A stretch of DNA of 64,000 nucleotides from an uncultured Prochlorococcus sp. (GTDB lineage Bacteria; Cyanobacteriota; Cyanobacteriia; PCC-6307; Cyanobiaceae), in the NCBI GenBank assembly GCA_902539115.1, contig CACBHP010000004.1, positions 18,935-82,934 on the forward strand. Reading direction: 5' to 3'. A model generated the notes under the pieces. The model searched no databases, was not told the DNA's origin, and saw only the letters and a program-made list of their open reading frames with translations. Position numbers and translations under genes: made by a program. Below, piece after piece: positions 9,370 through 17,781 of this stretch. Every line of letters begins with the position of its first letter. The first letter of the stretch is position 1.

Positions 9370-11403
9370 ATGGTTCATTCTATACATCCAAGAACTATTC
9401 AAGAGGTTAAGGAAAAAGCAGATATTGTTGACGTTATATCTGAACATATTGTTCTTAAGAAGAAAGGCAAAGAATTCGTTGGGATTTGTCCTTTTCATGA
9501 TGATACTAAGCCATCTATGACAGTATCACCAAATAAACAATTCTATTATTGTTTTTCTTGTGGTGCTGGTGGTAACTCTATTAAATTTTTAATGGAATTT
9601 ACTCGTGCAAATTTTTCTGATGTTGTGCTTTCTCTTGCTAAGAAGAATAATATTAATGTTGAAAATCTTGAGGGTCCCCAACTAGAAGCTCATAAAAAAC
9701 AATTATCTAGAAAGGAGGAGCTTTATAAAATATTAAGAGTCACGAAAAATTGGTTTAAGTCTCAATTAAGAAATTCTCTAGGTGTTGGAGCTATGAAATA
9801 TTTAACAAACAATAGAAACTTGAGTAATAAAATTATTGATGACTTTGAATTAGGTTTTGCCCCAAATTCATGGAATGATTTATTTAACTATCTATCCAAG
9901 GTTGAAAAATTTCCTATTAAACTAATATTGGCTTCAGGTCTTGCAATTTCTAAGGATAATTCTGACAAGATTTATGATCGTTTTAGAAATAGATTAATCG
10001 TTCCAATACTTGATATGCAGGGTCGTGTAGTTGCCTTTGGTGGAAGATCACTTGATGGACAGGAACCCAAATATCTTAATTCTCCTGAATCAGAGATATT
10101 TGAAAAAGGGAAAATGTTGTTTGCATTTGAAAAAGCATCTAGCAACATAAGAAAAAAAGATAAAGCTATTATTGTTGAAGGATACTTTGATGTAATTTCT
10201 CTTCATTCAAAAGGTATTACTAATTCTGTAGCTTCCCTAGGCACCGCATTAAATAAATATCAAATTTCTCAACTATGTAGATGTACAGATAATAAAAATA
10301 TAATATTGAATTTTGATTCTGATAATGCAGGTATATTAGCTACAAAAAGAGTAATAAAAGAAGTCGAAAGCTTATCTCTCCATGATCAAATTAATCTTAA
10401 GATACTTCAACTTAATGATTTTAAAGATCCTGATGAATTTTTGAATAGTCATACTCCAGAAGATTATTTTAATCTAATTGATAATTCATCCTTTTGGATT
10501 GATTGGGAGATTGATCATATCTTTAAAGATAAAGATTTAACTAAGTCTGAAAATTTCCAGAGTGTTATTTCTTCATTGGTAAAATTGTTGAGCAAATTAC
10601 CTCAATCAACAACAAGAACTCATTACTTACAAAAAGTTTCCGAACGATTGAGTAAGGGACAAGCAAGGTTAGCGATACAGTTCGAACAAGATTTAAGAAA
10701 TCAAGTTAAGGGATTTCGTTGGCATGGTAGATCAAGAAAATTTGAACAGCCAAATGAAATTTCTCGGCGTGAGAAAAACGAATCGGAAATAATCTTTTAT
10801 TATTTGCACTGTCCTGATCTTAGGTTATTTATTCGCGATGAATTTCTCAAAAGAGAAATTAATGGTTTTAATACTTATCATATTCAAAATTTATGGGATG
10901 CTATTTCAAAAATTGAAAAAAATAATTTAGGTTTAAATTATTTAAATGAATTGAAAGAATCTAATAGTAAAAATCTTCAAAAAGAGTTTTTTGCTATTGA
11001 CTTGATTTCACTTCTTACTGATCACTTGGCTCTTTATAATCCTGAATTATCAAATAAAATTAATAATTTTGTTAATCCAAATGAGTTGTTTTTAACATTG
11101 CTTAGTAATCCTAAAGATAATTTACTTGGTACTTTATCACTTCTTGAAAAATATAATTCTTTAAAAAGATGTAGACACTTGATTGAATCTTGGGGATCAC
11201 AAAGATTAAAAACTTTGGAAAATTGTATTTCTATTTTAATTGATAATCCTTCTTCAGGTTACTCAGAGACTAATAAAGAGATAGATGATCTCTTTAAGGA
11301 TTTAAACTCTGATGCGATTAAATTTCAGGAATTATATTACTTAGAAAGACGACATATAAGTTTTTTAGATAAACAACGCTGTGGTAATTTTATTGCTAGT
11401 TAA
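9370..11403 (+). CDS. dnaG: DNA primase
   Basis: DnaG makes RNA primers on the lagging strand. The 677 residues show the CHC2 zinc-binding domain (ligands C40, H43, C61 and C64 in CPFHDDTKPS and CFSCGAGG), the RNA polymerase domain, and a TOPRIM core with VEGYFDVISL (about 267-276) and the metal-binding NFDSDNAG (about 314-321). The C-terminal helicase-binding region is divergent, as is usual. The gene stands alone between divergent and convergent neighbours; the macromolecular-synthesis operon partners rpsU and rpoD are absent. Confidence 0.97.
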   Translation: MVHSIHPRTIQEVKEKADIVDVISEHIVLKKKGKEFVGICPFHDDTKPSMTVSPNKQFYYCFSCGAGGNSIKFLMEFTRANFSDVVLSLAKKNNINVENLEGPQLEAHKKQLSRKEELYKILRVTKNWFKSQLRNSLGVGAMKYLTNNRNLSNKIIDDFELGFAPNSWNDLFNYLSKVEKFPIKLILASGLAISKDNSDKIYDRFRNRLIVPILDMQGRVVAFGGRSLDGQEPKYLNSPESEIFEKGKMLFAFEKASSNIRKKDKAIIVEGYFDVISLHSKGITNSVASLGTALNKYQISQLCRCTDNKNIILNFDSDNAGILATKRVIKEVESLSLHDQINLKILQLNDFKDPDEFLNSHTPEDYFNLIDNSSFWIDWEIDHIFKDKDLTKSENFQSVISSLVKLLSKLPQSTTRTHYLQKVSERLSKGQARLAIQFEQDLRNQVKGFRWHGRSRKFEQPNEISRREKNESEIIFYYLHCPDLRLFIRDEFLKREINGFNTYHIQNLWDAISKIEKNNLGLNYLNELKESNSKNLQKEFFAIDLISLLTDHLALYNPELSNKINNFVNPNELFLTLLSNPKDNLLGTLSLLEKYNSLKRCRHLIESWGSQRLKTLENCISILIDNPSSGYSETNKEIDDLFKDLNSDAIKFQELYYLERRHISFLDKQRCGNFIAS

Positions 11404-11413
11404 CATATTTTAT

Positions 11414-11881
11414 TTATAGGCAGTATTTTTTAATCATATTTTTTACCTTTTTGGGCTTGTCTTCAAGAATATAAGCTTCTACTTCTTTTTCATAAGTTCC
11501 AGAAAAATTGGAAATAGAGAACTCTAATGATTTCCTCTTACTTTGATTTAATTTAGCTTCTAAATTTTTTATATCCCCTACGGTCTTATTGTTGTTACAT
11601 TTTTGTATAGCATGAGTAGCTTCATGTCTTAATGCTTTTCTTATTGCTAATTTTGTTTTGAAGTTGTCTTTATTTGGTCGCTGCTTTTCATTTCTATAAT
11701 TTGTTTTTCTTTTTGCATTTTCAGTACAAATTATTATTTTATTTTCTACAAAATTATGTAGTCCTTTTATTTCTTTATTTAAGAGACATTCAATTTTATT
11801 TTCTTCAACTTCATAGTTTGCTTTTATTAATAAGTCAAGAATCTCTTTATCTAATTTGCTTAAAAATATAATAAATTCCAT
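11414..11881 (-). CDS. Putative HExxH zinc metallopeptidase-like protein, third gene of the umuDC cluster
   Basis: I cannot name this 155-residue protein. It is basic and soluble-looking, and contains RHEATHAIQKC, an HExxH motif at residues 86-90 on a predicted helix, followed about 40 residues later by YEKEVEAYILED (about 130-141), whose Glu residues could supply the third zinc ligand as in gluzincins such as the Atp23/M76 or ImmA-like groups. There is no signal peptide. Its start lies 10 bases after the umuC stop on the same strand, so it probably belongs to the umuD-umuC transcript. That position suggests DNA-damage-linked expression; a protease activity is inference from the motif alone. 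It converges on dnaG with a 10-base gap. Confidence 0.6.
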   Translation of the reverse strand: MEFIIFLSKLDKEILDLLIKANYEVEENKIECLLNKEIKGLHNFVENKIIICTENAKRKTNYRNEKQRPNKDNFKTKLAIRKALRHEATHAIQKCNNNKTVGDIKNLEAKLNQSKRKSLEFSISNFSGTYEKEVEAYILEDKPKKVKNMIKKYCL

Positions 11882-11891
11882 TTTATTTTTT

Positions 11892-13178
11892 TTACCTTAC
11901 TATAGTTGGGATCTGTTCTATATCAGTTGTAGATGAGCGACTTAAGAAATTCTTATTCATCGTCCAACTTTTTGGAGTTTTTGTAATAGCCCATGTAATT
12001 GCATTGTTATTAAATTTTTTATTTAATAAATCAATAGTTCTCATGAGAATTGCTGATTTTTTTAGGTCTTTCTGAGATTTGTAATTGATAACTGATTGCT
12101 GTAAATATTCGCTATTAGTTAAATCCTGCATTAAAACACCAGCTTTTGAAAATTTATATTCGGGATTATAAATTTCTTTAGATAATTCAACTACTATTTT
12201 TAAAATGCTGTTTGTGTCGTCTGTTGCATTTGTGAGTTTTCTATGAGCACTTCTTTGATAATTTTGACTTGAATATTTACTGGTTCTTGCAAATACTCTA
12301 ATATTAGATGATTGCAAATTCTGACTTCTCATTTTTTCAGATGCTTTTATTGCATGAGACGCTAGTGCTTGAGTTAAGTCTTCTAATTTTGTGACAGGAG
12401 TACCGAAACTCCTGCTTACCTGAATTTCTTTTTTTGATTTCTTGTTTTTTTCTATAGGCAGACATTTATAACCTTTCAGTTCTAATTGCAATCTTTTTCC
12501 TACTATGCCTAGTTTCTTGGTGATTTCATTTTCTTCCATATCTCTTAATTCTTTCGCATTCTTAATACCTTTACTTTGTAACCAATTAGAGGTTTGTTTA
12601 CCAACTCCCCATATCTTATCTACACTAATTCTTTTTAAATAATTATTCTCATTTCTGGTTCTAGCCAAATCAAATATTCCAGCTGAATAATCAATATTTT
12701 TAGCTAATTTATTAGCAATTTTTGCTCTTACTTTATTTTCTCCTATTCCTACTGTTATGGTAATCCCTAGATTCTGATATATTAATGATCTTATGTTTCT
12801 TGCCCAAGGATATAGATTTTTATCATTAGGTCTAGAAATTGAGACAAATGCTTCGTCAATAGAATAAATTTCTATTTCTTCACAGTAGTTTTTTAATAAA
12901 TTCATTAGTCTTCTGCTCATATCGCCGTAAAGCGAGTAGTTTGAGCTTAAGACTGCTACATCTAATTTATTTAATTTTTCTTTGATCTTAAAATAAGGGG
13001 TTCCCATTTTAATTTTTAAAGCGCGCGCTTCAGGACTTCTCGCAATGATACATCCATCATTATTAGATAAAATTACTACTGGTTTATTTCTCAAATTAGG
13101 ATTAATATTTTGCTCACATGACGCATAAAAATTATTAGCATCTATGAGAGCTATAGCATCATTACTTGAAATTCTCAT
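11892..13178 (-). CDS. umuC: DNA polymerase V catalytic subunit UmuC (Y family)
   Basis: An error-prone translesion polymerase that works with processed UmuD. The 428 residues are typical of UmuC. The Y-family palm motifs are visible: LIDANNFYASCEQ with catalytic D13, and YSIDEAF with D108 and E109; IWGVGKQTSNWLQSKGI is the helix-hairpin-helix, and a little-finger domain and UmuC C-terminal domain follow. The ATG overlaps the umuD stop as ATGA (13175-13178), the classic coupling of umuDC. A small HExxH gene follows after 10 bases. Expression is probably SOS-controlled through the palindrome upstream of umuD. Confidence 0.95.
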   Translation of the reverse strand: MRISSNDAIALIDANNFYASCEQNINPNLRNKPVVILSNNDGCIIARSPEARALKIKMGTPYFKIKEKLNKLDVAVLSSNYSLYGDMSRRLMNLLKNYCEEIEIYSIDEAFVSISRPNDKNLYPWARNIRSLIYQNLGITITVGIGENKVRAKIANKLAKNIDYSAGIFDLARTRNENNYLKRISVDKIWGVGKQTSNWLQSKGIKNAKELRDMEENEITKKLGIVGKRLQLELKGYKCLPIEKNKKSKKEIQVSRSFGTPVTKLEDLTQALASHAIKASEKMRSQNLQSSNIRVFARTSKYSSQNYQRSAHRKLTNATDDTNSILKIVVELSKEIYNPEYKFSKAGVLMQDLTNSEYLQQSVINYKSQKDLKKSAILMRTIDLLNKKFNNNAITWAITKTPKSWTMNKNFLSRSSTTDIEQIPTIVR

Positions 13179-13591
13179 AAATAGCTATGTATTGAATAAA
13201 TAACCACTCCCCATATCTGTACATCAATATGGTTTTTAAAGCTAAAATCAGGATAATTATGATTTTCTGCTTTTAAATATAATTCATCATTTTTTATAGA
13301 TAATCTTTTTATTGTAAATTCCCCGTCTATCATTGCAATGACAATATCCCCTGGCTTGGCTATTAAACTCTTGTCTACTATTATTAAATCTTTATCTTTA
13401 ATTCCTGCATTTATCATTGATTCACCTTTAACTCTAAGAAAAAAAGTGCTAAACGGATTAGATATTAAATGTTCATTTAAATCAATATTTTCTTCCGTAT
13501 AATCATCTGCGGGAGAAGGAAATCCTGCAGATACCGAATCATTTAATAAGGGGATTTTGAACCTTTTAGTAGTTGAATCAAAGGAATCCAA
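13175..13591 (-). CDS. umuD: UmuD, self-cleaving subunit of DNA polymerase V (S24 peptidase)
   Basis: UmuD cleaves itself on RecA filaments to give UmuD', which activates UmuC. The 138 residues carry every key feature at a constant offset of two from E. coli UmuD: scissile bond A22-G23 (SVSAGFPSP), nucleophile S58 (KGESM) and general base K95 (EFTIKRL). It lacks the N-terminal DNA-binding domain of LexA, which rules out LexA itself. The start is TTG; no in-frame ATG is available upstream. A near-perfect SOS-box-like palindrome lies 12-29 bases before the start codon. Confidence 0.95.
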   Translation of the reverse strand: MDSFDSTTKRFKIPLLNDSVSAGFPSPADDYTEENIDLNEHLISNPFSTFFLRVKGESMINAGIKDKDLIIVDKSLIAKPGDIVIAMIDGEFTIKRLSIKNDELYLKAENHNYPDFSFKNHIDVQIWGVVIYSIHSYL

Positions 13592-13602
13592 GACTTAGAT
13601 TA

Positions 13603-13620
13603 ATAGTATATATGTACTAT
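13603..13620 (-). promoter_or_regulatory. LexA (SOS) box candidate upstream of umuD
   Basis: The 18 bases ATAGTATATATGTACTAT form a palindrome with only one mismatched pair. The inner AGTATATATGTACT fits the cyanobacterial LexA consensus RGTACNNNDGTWCB at every fixed position but one. On the umuD strand the box contains TATACT, a good -10 hexamer, so LexA bound here would block RNA polymerase. Location directly upstream of umuD supports the call. Consensus knowledge comes from published cyanobacterial LexA work as I remember it; no matrix scan was run. Confidence 0.75.
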
Positions 13621-13690
13621 ACAATAAAAATTAAAAAAATAGTTAGTTATTAAAGTTTTATAGATTAATTTTAGATTAAATCTAATCTTT

Positions 13691-14107
13691 TTAAGAACGA
13701 TGGTAAGGGGAATTGTTAGATATAGAAATAGCTCTATAGATTTGCTCGATTAAAATTAATCTAGCTAATTCATGAGGAAAAGTTAAAGGAGACAAACTTA
13801 GTATAAGATCTGAATTTTTTTTTATATCTGAACTTATTCCATCAGTATCACCGATTAAGAAATTAATTTTTTTATTTTTAAAACTTAAGAGAAAAGAACA
13901 TAGTTCAACTGAATTAAACTGCTTCCCTTCTTCACTTAGGCAGATAATAATATTGTTATTAGATTTAAGATTATTTAAATTAAAAGTCTTTAACTCATTA
14001 ATGATAAGTTCAGGCATTCTTTTTTTGTATTGATTAATTCCATCTCTAATCCAAAGTTTCTTTATTTTACCGATAGCGTAAATTGTTAATCTATTACTTT
14101 GAAGCAT
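13691..14107 (-). CDS. rlmH: 23S rRNA (pseudouridine1915-N3)-methyltransferase
   Basis: A SPOUT methyltransferase that methylates pseudouridine 1915 in helix 69 of 23S rRNA in the assembled ribosome. The 138 residues show the N-terminal [11 protein letters not shown] strand, the [12 protein letters not shown]-binding knot (GGPEG in E. coli, here GDTDG), the [23 protein letters not shown] motif region and the diagnostic C-terminal NSPYHRS. The altered knot loop is unusual relative to E. coli but the rest is canonical. It lies 19 bases downstream of a low-complexity ORF, both leftward. Confidence 0.93.
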   Translation of the reverse strand: MLQSNRLTIYAIGKIKKLWIRDGINQYKKRMPELIINELKTFNLNNLKSNNNIIICLSEEGKQFNSVELCSFLLSFKNKKINFLIGDTDGISSDIKKNSDLILSLSPLTFPHELARLILIEQIYRAISISNNSPYHRS

Positions 14108-14126
14108 AAGTAAATATTAAAACTAA

Positions 14127-14459
14127 TTATTCATCAAGAAGATAATCAAATTCATCATATAATTCCTCTTCGGTTGTTAATTTCTTAGAAAAATTAGCTT
14201 TTCTAGAATTAATATTAATTTGATTAAGCTCACTTTTTCTTAGTGAATTATTAACGTTAGAAGTTTCTTCTAAAGATTCTGAATTATCAATTAACGAATA
14301 AAAAATTTTATTGGGATCTTGTGAATTAAGTGGATTAGAGATTAAATTATCTTTGTTAGATATATTTGTATAATTACTGATATTTTTACTTTCGTTATTT
14401 GAATTTTTATTTTTTTTTAATTTATTGAGTTTATCTAAATTTTTTTTTGATAAGCCCAT
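14127..14459 (-). CDS. Low-complexity hypothetical protein
   Basis: A 110-residue Asn/Ser/Lys-rich protein that I do not recognise. It begins with a Lys-rich predicted coil (GLSKKNLDKLNKLKKNK), continues through polar, probably disordered sequence, and ends in an acidic tail, EEELYDEFDYLLDE. No membrane segment, signal peptide or catalytic motif is visible. The acidic end could be a short conserved interaction motif. It lies upstream of rlmH on the same strand and is divergent from rsmA across a 56-base gap. Coding status is supported by an ATG start, sensible spacing to rlmH and lack of overlap. Confidence 0.6.
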   Translation of the reverse strand: MGLSKKNLDKLNKLKKNKNSNNESKNISNYTNISNKDNLISNPLNSQDPNKIFYSLIDNSESLEETSNVNNSLRKSELNQININSRKANFSKKLTTEEELYDEFDYLLDE

Positions 14460-14515
14460 GATATAGAGTATTAAATAAATTCATATTTAATTTAAACATA
14501 TTATTTATCTTTTAG

Positions 14516-15340
14516 ATGAATTCTAAAAACTATCATCAAAAAAAAAGATTTGGACAACACTGGTTGGTAAATAAAAAAATATTAGAAAAAATTAAAGAAA
14601 TTGCTGTTCTTAATGAAAATGACTTTATTTTAGAAATTGGTCCAGGTAAAGGAGCTTTAACATCTAAGTTATTAGATTCAAAAATTAAAAAATTACATGC
14701 GATTGAATTAGATAAAGATTTAATAAATTTATTAAATGATAAATTCAATAATAATGATAAGTTTTCACTTCAGCAGGGAGATATTATTACTGTAAATTTA
14801 GATTCGATTAATGAGAAGATTACAAAAGTGATTGCAAATATTCCTTACAATATAACTGGCCCAATATTGGATATTTTTATAGGGCGATTGGGTGTTATAA
14901 GAAACTATAATTACGAAAAAATAATTTTTTTAATGCAGAAAGACGTTGTAGAAAGGATTTTGTCAAAAGAAGGAAGTCCTAATGCTGGTGCGCTTAGTGT
15001 AAGAATGCAACTCTTATCAAAAATAAAAAAAATTTGCGATGTACCTCCTTCGTCATTTAGTCCGCCTCCAAAAGTTTTTTCTTCTTTAGTAGTTTTCGAA
15101 CCAATTAAAAATGATTTAAGATTAAACATTAGTCTGGAAAAATATATAGATAAACTTCTTAGAATTTCATTTAATTCAAGAAGAAAAATGCTTAGAAATA
15201 CTCTTAATTCAATACTTTCAAATGAAGAGATGAATGAATTATCTGAATCTTCAAAAGTTTGTTTTAATTTAAGACCACAAGATATTTCAATTGACCAATG
15301 GATTAAGCTTGCAGAAAATTGTATTAAAATTAAAAAATAA
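14516..15340 (+). CDS. rsmA: 16S rRNA (adenine1518-N6/adenine1519-N6)-dimethyltransferase
   Basis: KsgA/RsmA dimethylates two adenosines in the 3' loop of 16S rRNA and acts as a late checkpoint in small-subunit assembly. The 274 residues show the N-terminal KKRFGQHWL segment, the SAM-binding [11 protein letters not shown] (39-49), the catalytic NIPYN (107-111) and the C-terminal [12 protein letters not shown] and [11 protein letters not shown] motifs. It is followed after 13 bases by ispE on the same strand, an order common in cyanobacteria. Confidence 0.97.
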   Translation: MNSKNYHQKKRFGQHWLVNKKILEKIKEIAVLNENDFILEIGPGKGALTSKLLDSKIKKLHAIELDKDLINLLNDKFNNNDKFSLQQGDIITVNLDSINEKITKVIANIPYNITGPILDIFIGRLGVIRNYNYEKIIFLMQKDVVERILSKEGSPNAGALSVRMQLLSKIKKICDVPPSSFSPPPKVFSSLVVFEPIKNDLRLNISLEKYIDKLLRISFNSRRKMLRNTLNSILSNEEMNELSESSKVCFNLRPQDISIDQWIKLAENCIKIKK

Positions 15341-15353
15341 AATCTTTATGTAT

Positions 15354-16289
15354 ATGCAAGATTTAGCTAGAAGGAAAATTATCATAAAGTCTCCTGCCAA
15401 AATAAATTTGCACCTTGATGTTATTGGTAAAAGAGAGGATGGATTCCATGAGTTAGCAATGATTATGCAGAATATTGATCTTTCTGATTATTTAGAAATT
15501 CAAATTAATAATGAAGGTTTAATTAAACTTCAATCTGATTGTAATGATTTAAGCTTATCAAGCGATAACTTAATTGTTAAATCGGCAAATCTTTTAAAGA
15601 AAAAATTAAATATAAATTGCGGTGCGAATATATTTTTAAGAAAAAATATCCCAATTGGTGCAGGATTAGCTGGTGGATCAAGTAATGCAGCAGCAACATT
15701 AATTGGTCTTAATAAGTTATGGGATTTGAACTTAGATCAAGAAACATTATGTTCATTAGCATCAACTTTAGGATCTGATATTCCCTTTTTTATAAGTGGT
15801 GGTATTCAATTATGTTTTGGAAGAGGTGAAATTTTGGAGAAATTAGATTCAAACTTTGAATATGGAGTAATTCTTTTAAAAAATCCAAATGTATCAATTT
15901 CTACCGCTGAAACTTATAAAAAATATAGTAATAGATTTTGTGACCAATATCTTACTAATACTGAAATGATTGAGAAAATAAGAAAAAATTTAAGAGATAA
16001 TGGTTTAAATGACTTATATTTTGATAACCAACATTTAACTATAAAAAATGATTTGCAGTTAGTTGTTGAAAATGACAATGATTCTGTAAAGCAGGCATTA
16101 TATTTACTTTCTAAATTAGAGAATTGTCTGACATTTTCAATGAGTGGATCAGGACCTACATGCTTTGCACTCTTTAAGGATATAGAGACAGCTAAAAAAG
16201 AATTAAATGCAAATTCTAAATTATTTGAAGATAAAGGTTACGATTCATGGGTTTGCACTTTTCTTGAAAAAGGAATAACATTCATTTAA
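15354..16289 (+). CDS. ispE: 4-diphosphocytidyl-2-C-methyl-D-erythritol kinase
   Basis: A GHMP kinase that phosphorylates CDP-ME in the MEP isoprenoid pathway, which supplies carotenoids, phytol and quinone tails; dxs of the same pathway lies at 38.9 kb. Motifs are IKSPAKINLHL near the N-terminus, the ATP loop PIGAGLAGGSSNAAATL, and SMSGSGPTCFALF near the C-terminus. An in-frame start inside rsmA (15291) would add a tail that overlaps rsmA, so I prefer the ATG at 15354 (MQDLARRK, 311 residues); the ATG two codons earlier (15348) is equally possible. Confidence 0.94.
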   Translation: MQDLARRKIIIKSPAKINLHLDVIGKREDGFHELAMIMQNIDLSDYLEIQINNEGLIKLQSDCNDLSLSSDNLIVKSANLLKKKLNINCGANIFLRKNIPIGAGLAGGSSNAAATLIGLNKLWDLNLDQETLCSLASTLGSDIPFFISGGIQLCFGRGEILEKLDSNFEYGVILLKNPNVSISTAETYKKYSNRFCDQYLTNTEMIEKIRKNLRDNGLNDLYFDNQHLTIKNDLQLVVENDNDSVKQALYLLSKLENCLTFSMSGSGPTCFALFKDIETAKKELNANSKLFEDKGYDSWVCTFLEKGITFI

Positions 16290-16312
16290 ATTTTTTTATA
16301 TAAAATTCTATT

Positions 16313-16615
16313 TTGGCTGATAATAGTAATGAGAAAATTGAAAAAAATATTCCCAAAAAAGGACCTTTAAATTTTATTGTTGGATCATTAACCAGTTTTT
16401 TATTATTTATATTTTTTTATTTTTTAAGTAATAAAATTGCAATTTATTTTTCAATACATAAACCATCTAATTCTTCTGAAATAGTCCAAAATATATCTTC
16501 TAGTATTAACACCTTAATAATTGGATTATCTTTTTTGCTAACCTTTTCTTTTGCCTTTATTGGCATTGGACTTTTTATTGTATTTATTCGCAGTTTTTTT
16601 CTGAAGAAAAGTTGA
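16313..16615 (+). CDS. DUF3082 membrane protein
   Basis: A 100-residue protein with a short charged N-terminal tail (about 1-18) and two strongly hydrophobic helices (about 23-46 and 68-92), matching the cyanobacterial DUF3082 family in length and layout. Function is unknown. The start is TTG at 16313, since no ATG lies upstream of the membrane part. It follows ispE by 23 bases and precedes a 31-codon membrane ORF and pdhB, all rightward. Confidence 0.7.
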   Translation: MADNSNEKIEKNIPKKGPLNFIVGSLTSFLLFIFFYFLSNKIAIYFSIHKPSNSSEIVQNISSSINTLIIGLSFLLTFSFAFIGIGLFIVFIRSFFLKKS

Positions 16616-16649
16616 ATTGCCAATATTATGAAAAAAATACTTTCTTTGA

Positions 16650-16745
16650 ATGTCTTTACATGACCTAGGGCTTTTAATACTTTTGCTTTCACCCGGAATG
16701 ATTTTGTCAATATTACTACTTATAACTTTTGCTGAAGGAGGATAA
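16650..16745 (+). CDS. 31-residue single-helix membrane peptide
   Basis: A small ORF from ATG 16650 to TAA 16745. The peptide starts MSLHDLGLLILLLSPG, continues with a hydrophobic run (SILLLITF) and ends AEGG; nearly the whole chain could span a membrane once. The size and layout resemble the small subunits of photosystem, cytochrome b6f or NDH-1 complexes, but I do not recognise it as PsbI, PsbM, PsbT, PsaM, PetG, PetL, PetM, PetN or Ycf12. It fills most of an otherwise empty 179-base gap before pdhB and is co-directional with its neighbours. Coding status is inferred from composition and position only. Confidence 0.5.
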   Translation: MSLHDLGLLILLLSPGMILSILLLITFAEGG

Positions 16746-16794
16746 ATTAATCAAAGTGGTAGGATTATATATGTGATTAATTAGGTAATTAATT

Positions 16795-17778
16795 GTGGCT
16801 GGAACATTATTATTCAATGCTTTGAAAGAGGCTATTGATGAAGAAATGGCAAATGACGTAAATGTTTGCGTTATGGGGGAAGATGTTGGTCAATATGGAG
16901 GATCTTATAAGGTAACTAAGGATTTATATGAAAAATATGGAGAGTTAAGAGTCTTAGATACTCCAATTGCAGAGAATAGTTTTACTGGTATGGCTGTGGG
17001 CGCAGCAATGACTGGTTTAAGACCAATAGTAGAAGGAATGAATATGGGTTTTTTGCTTTTAGCTTTTAATCAGATATCAAATAATATGGGTATGCTTAGA
17101 TATACAAGTGGTGGAAATTATAAAATACCAGCAGTAGTTCGAGGACCTGGGGGAGTTGGTCGTCAACTTGGTGCTGAACACAGTCAAAGACTTGAAGCAT
17201 ATTTTCATGCAGTTCCGGGTATAAAAATTGTTGCATGTAGTACACCTACAAATGCTAAAGGTTTAATGAAAGCAGCTATAAGAGATGATAATCCGGTTCT
17301 ATTTTTCGAACATGTTCTTCTATACAATTTGTCTGAAGAATTACCTGAGGGTGATTATACTTGCGCTTTAGATCAGGCTGACATTGTAAAAGAAGGTAAA
17401 GATATTACTTTGTTGACTTATTCAAGAATGCGACATCACTGCCTTAAAGCTGTTGAAGAATTAGAAAAAAAAAGAATAGATGTTGAGTTAATCGATTTAA
17501 TAAGTTTAAAACCATTTGATATGGAAACCATCTCAAAATCAATAAGAAAAACAAATAAAGTAATTATTGTTGAAGAATGTATGAAGACTGGAGGTATTGG
17601 TGCAGAATTAATTGCCCTAATAACAGAAGAGTGTTTCGATGATCTTGATGCTCGACCAATTAGATTATCTAGTCAGGATATTCCAACTCCATATAATGGT
17701 AATCTTGAGAATTTGACAATAATCCAACCACGTCAAATAGTTGAAAAAGTTGAAGATTTAATTATTGGGAGTATATAA
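16795..17778 (+). CDS. pdhB: Pyruvate dehydrogenase E1 component, beta subunit
   Basis: The E1 beta subunit decarboxylates pyruvate with the alpha subunit and thiamine diphosphate, feeding acetyl-CoA synthesis. The 327 residues match cyanobacterial and plastid PdhB. Visible motifs are [28 protein letters not shown], the [20 protein letters not shown] segment and the C-terminal transketolase domain with DLISLKPFD. The start is GTG at 16795. pdhA is not adjacent. secD begins 3 bases after the stop, so pdhB, secD and secF are probably one transcript. Confidence 0.95.
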   Translation: MAGTLLFNALKEAIDEEMANDVNVCVMGEDVGQYGGSYKVTKDLYEKYGELRVLDTPIAENSFTGMAVGAAMTGLRPIVEGMNMGFLLLAFNQISNNMGMLRYTSGGNYKIPAVVRGPGGVGRQLGAEHSQRLEAYFHAVPGIKIVACSTPTNAKGLMKAAIRDDNPVLFFEHVLLYNLSEELPEGDYTCALDQADIVKEGKDITLLTYSRMRHHCLKAVEELEKKRIDVELIDLISLKPFDMETISKSIRKTNKVIIVEECMKTGGIGAELIALITEECFDDLDARPIRLSSQDIPTPYNGNLENLTIIQPRQIVEKVEDLIIGSI

Positions 17779-17781
17779 GCA

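Noticed and set aside
13671..13685. Exact palindrome TTAGATTAAATCTAA after rlmH
   Set aside because: It could be a terminator stem, but the loop is too small without melting the stem and no T-run follows; repeats of GATTA are common here.
16734..16745. GAAGGAGGATAA resembling a strong Shine-Dalgarno site before pdhB
   Set aside because: It is more than 50 bases from the pdhB GTG and no frame starts at a suitable distance; it encodes the end of the 31-codon peptide.
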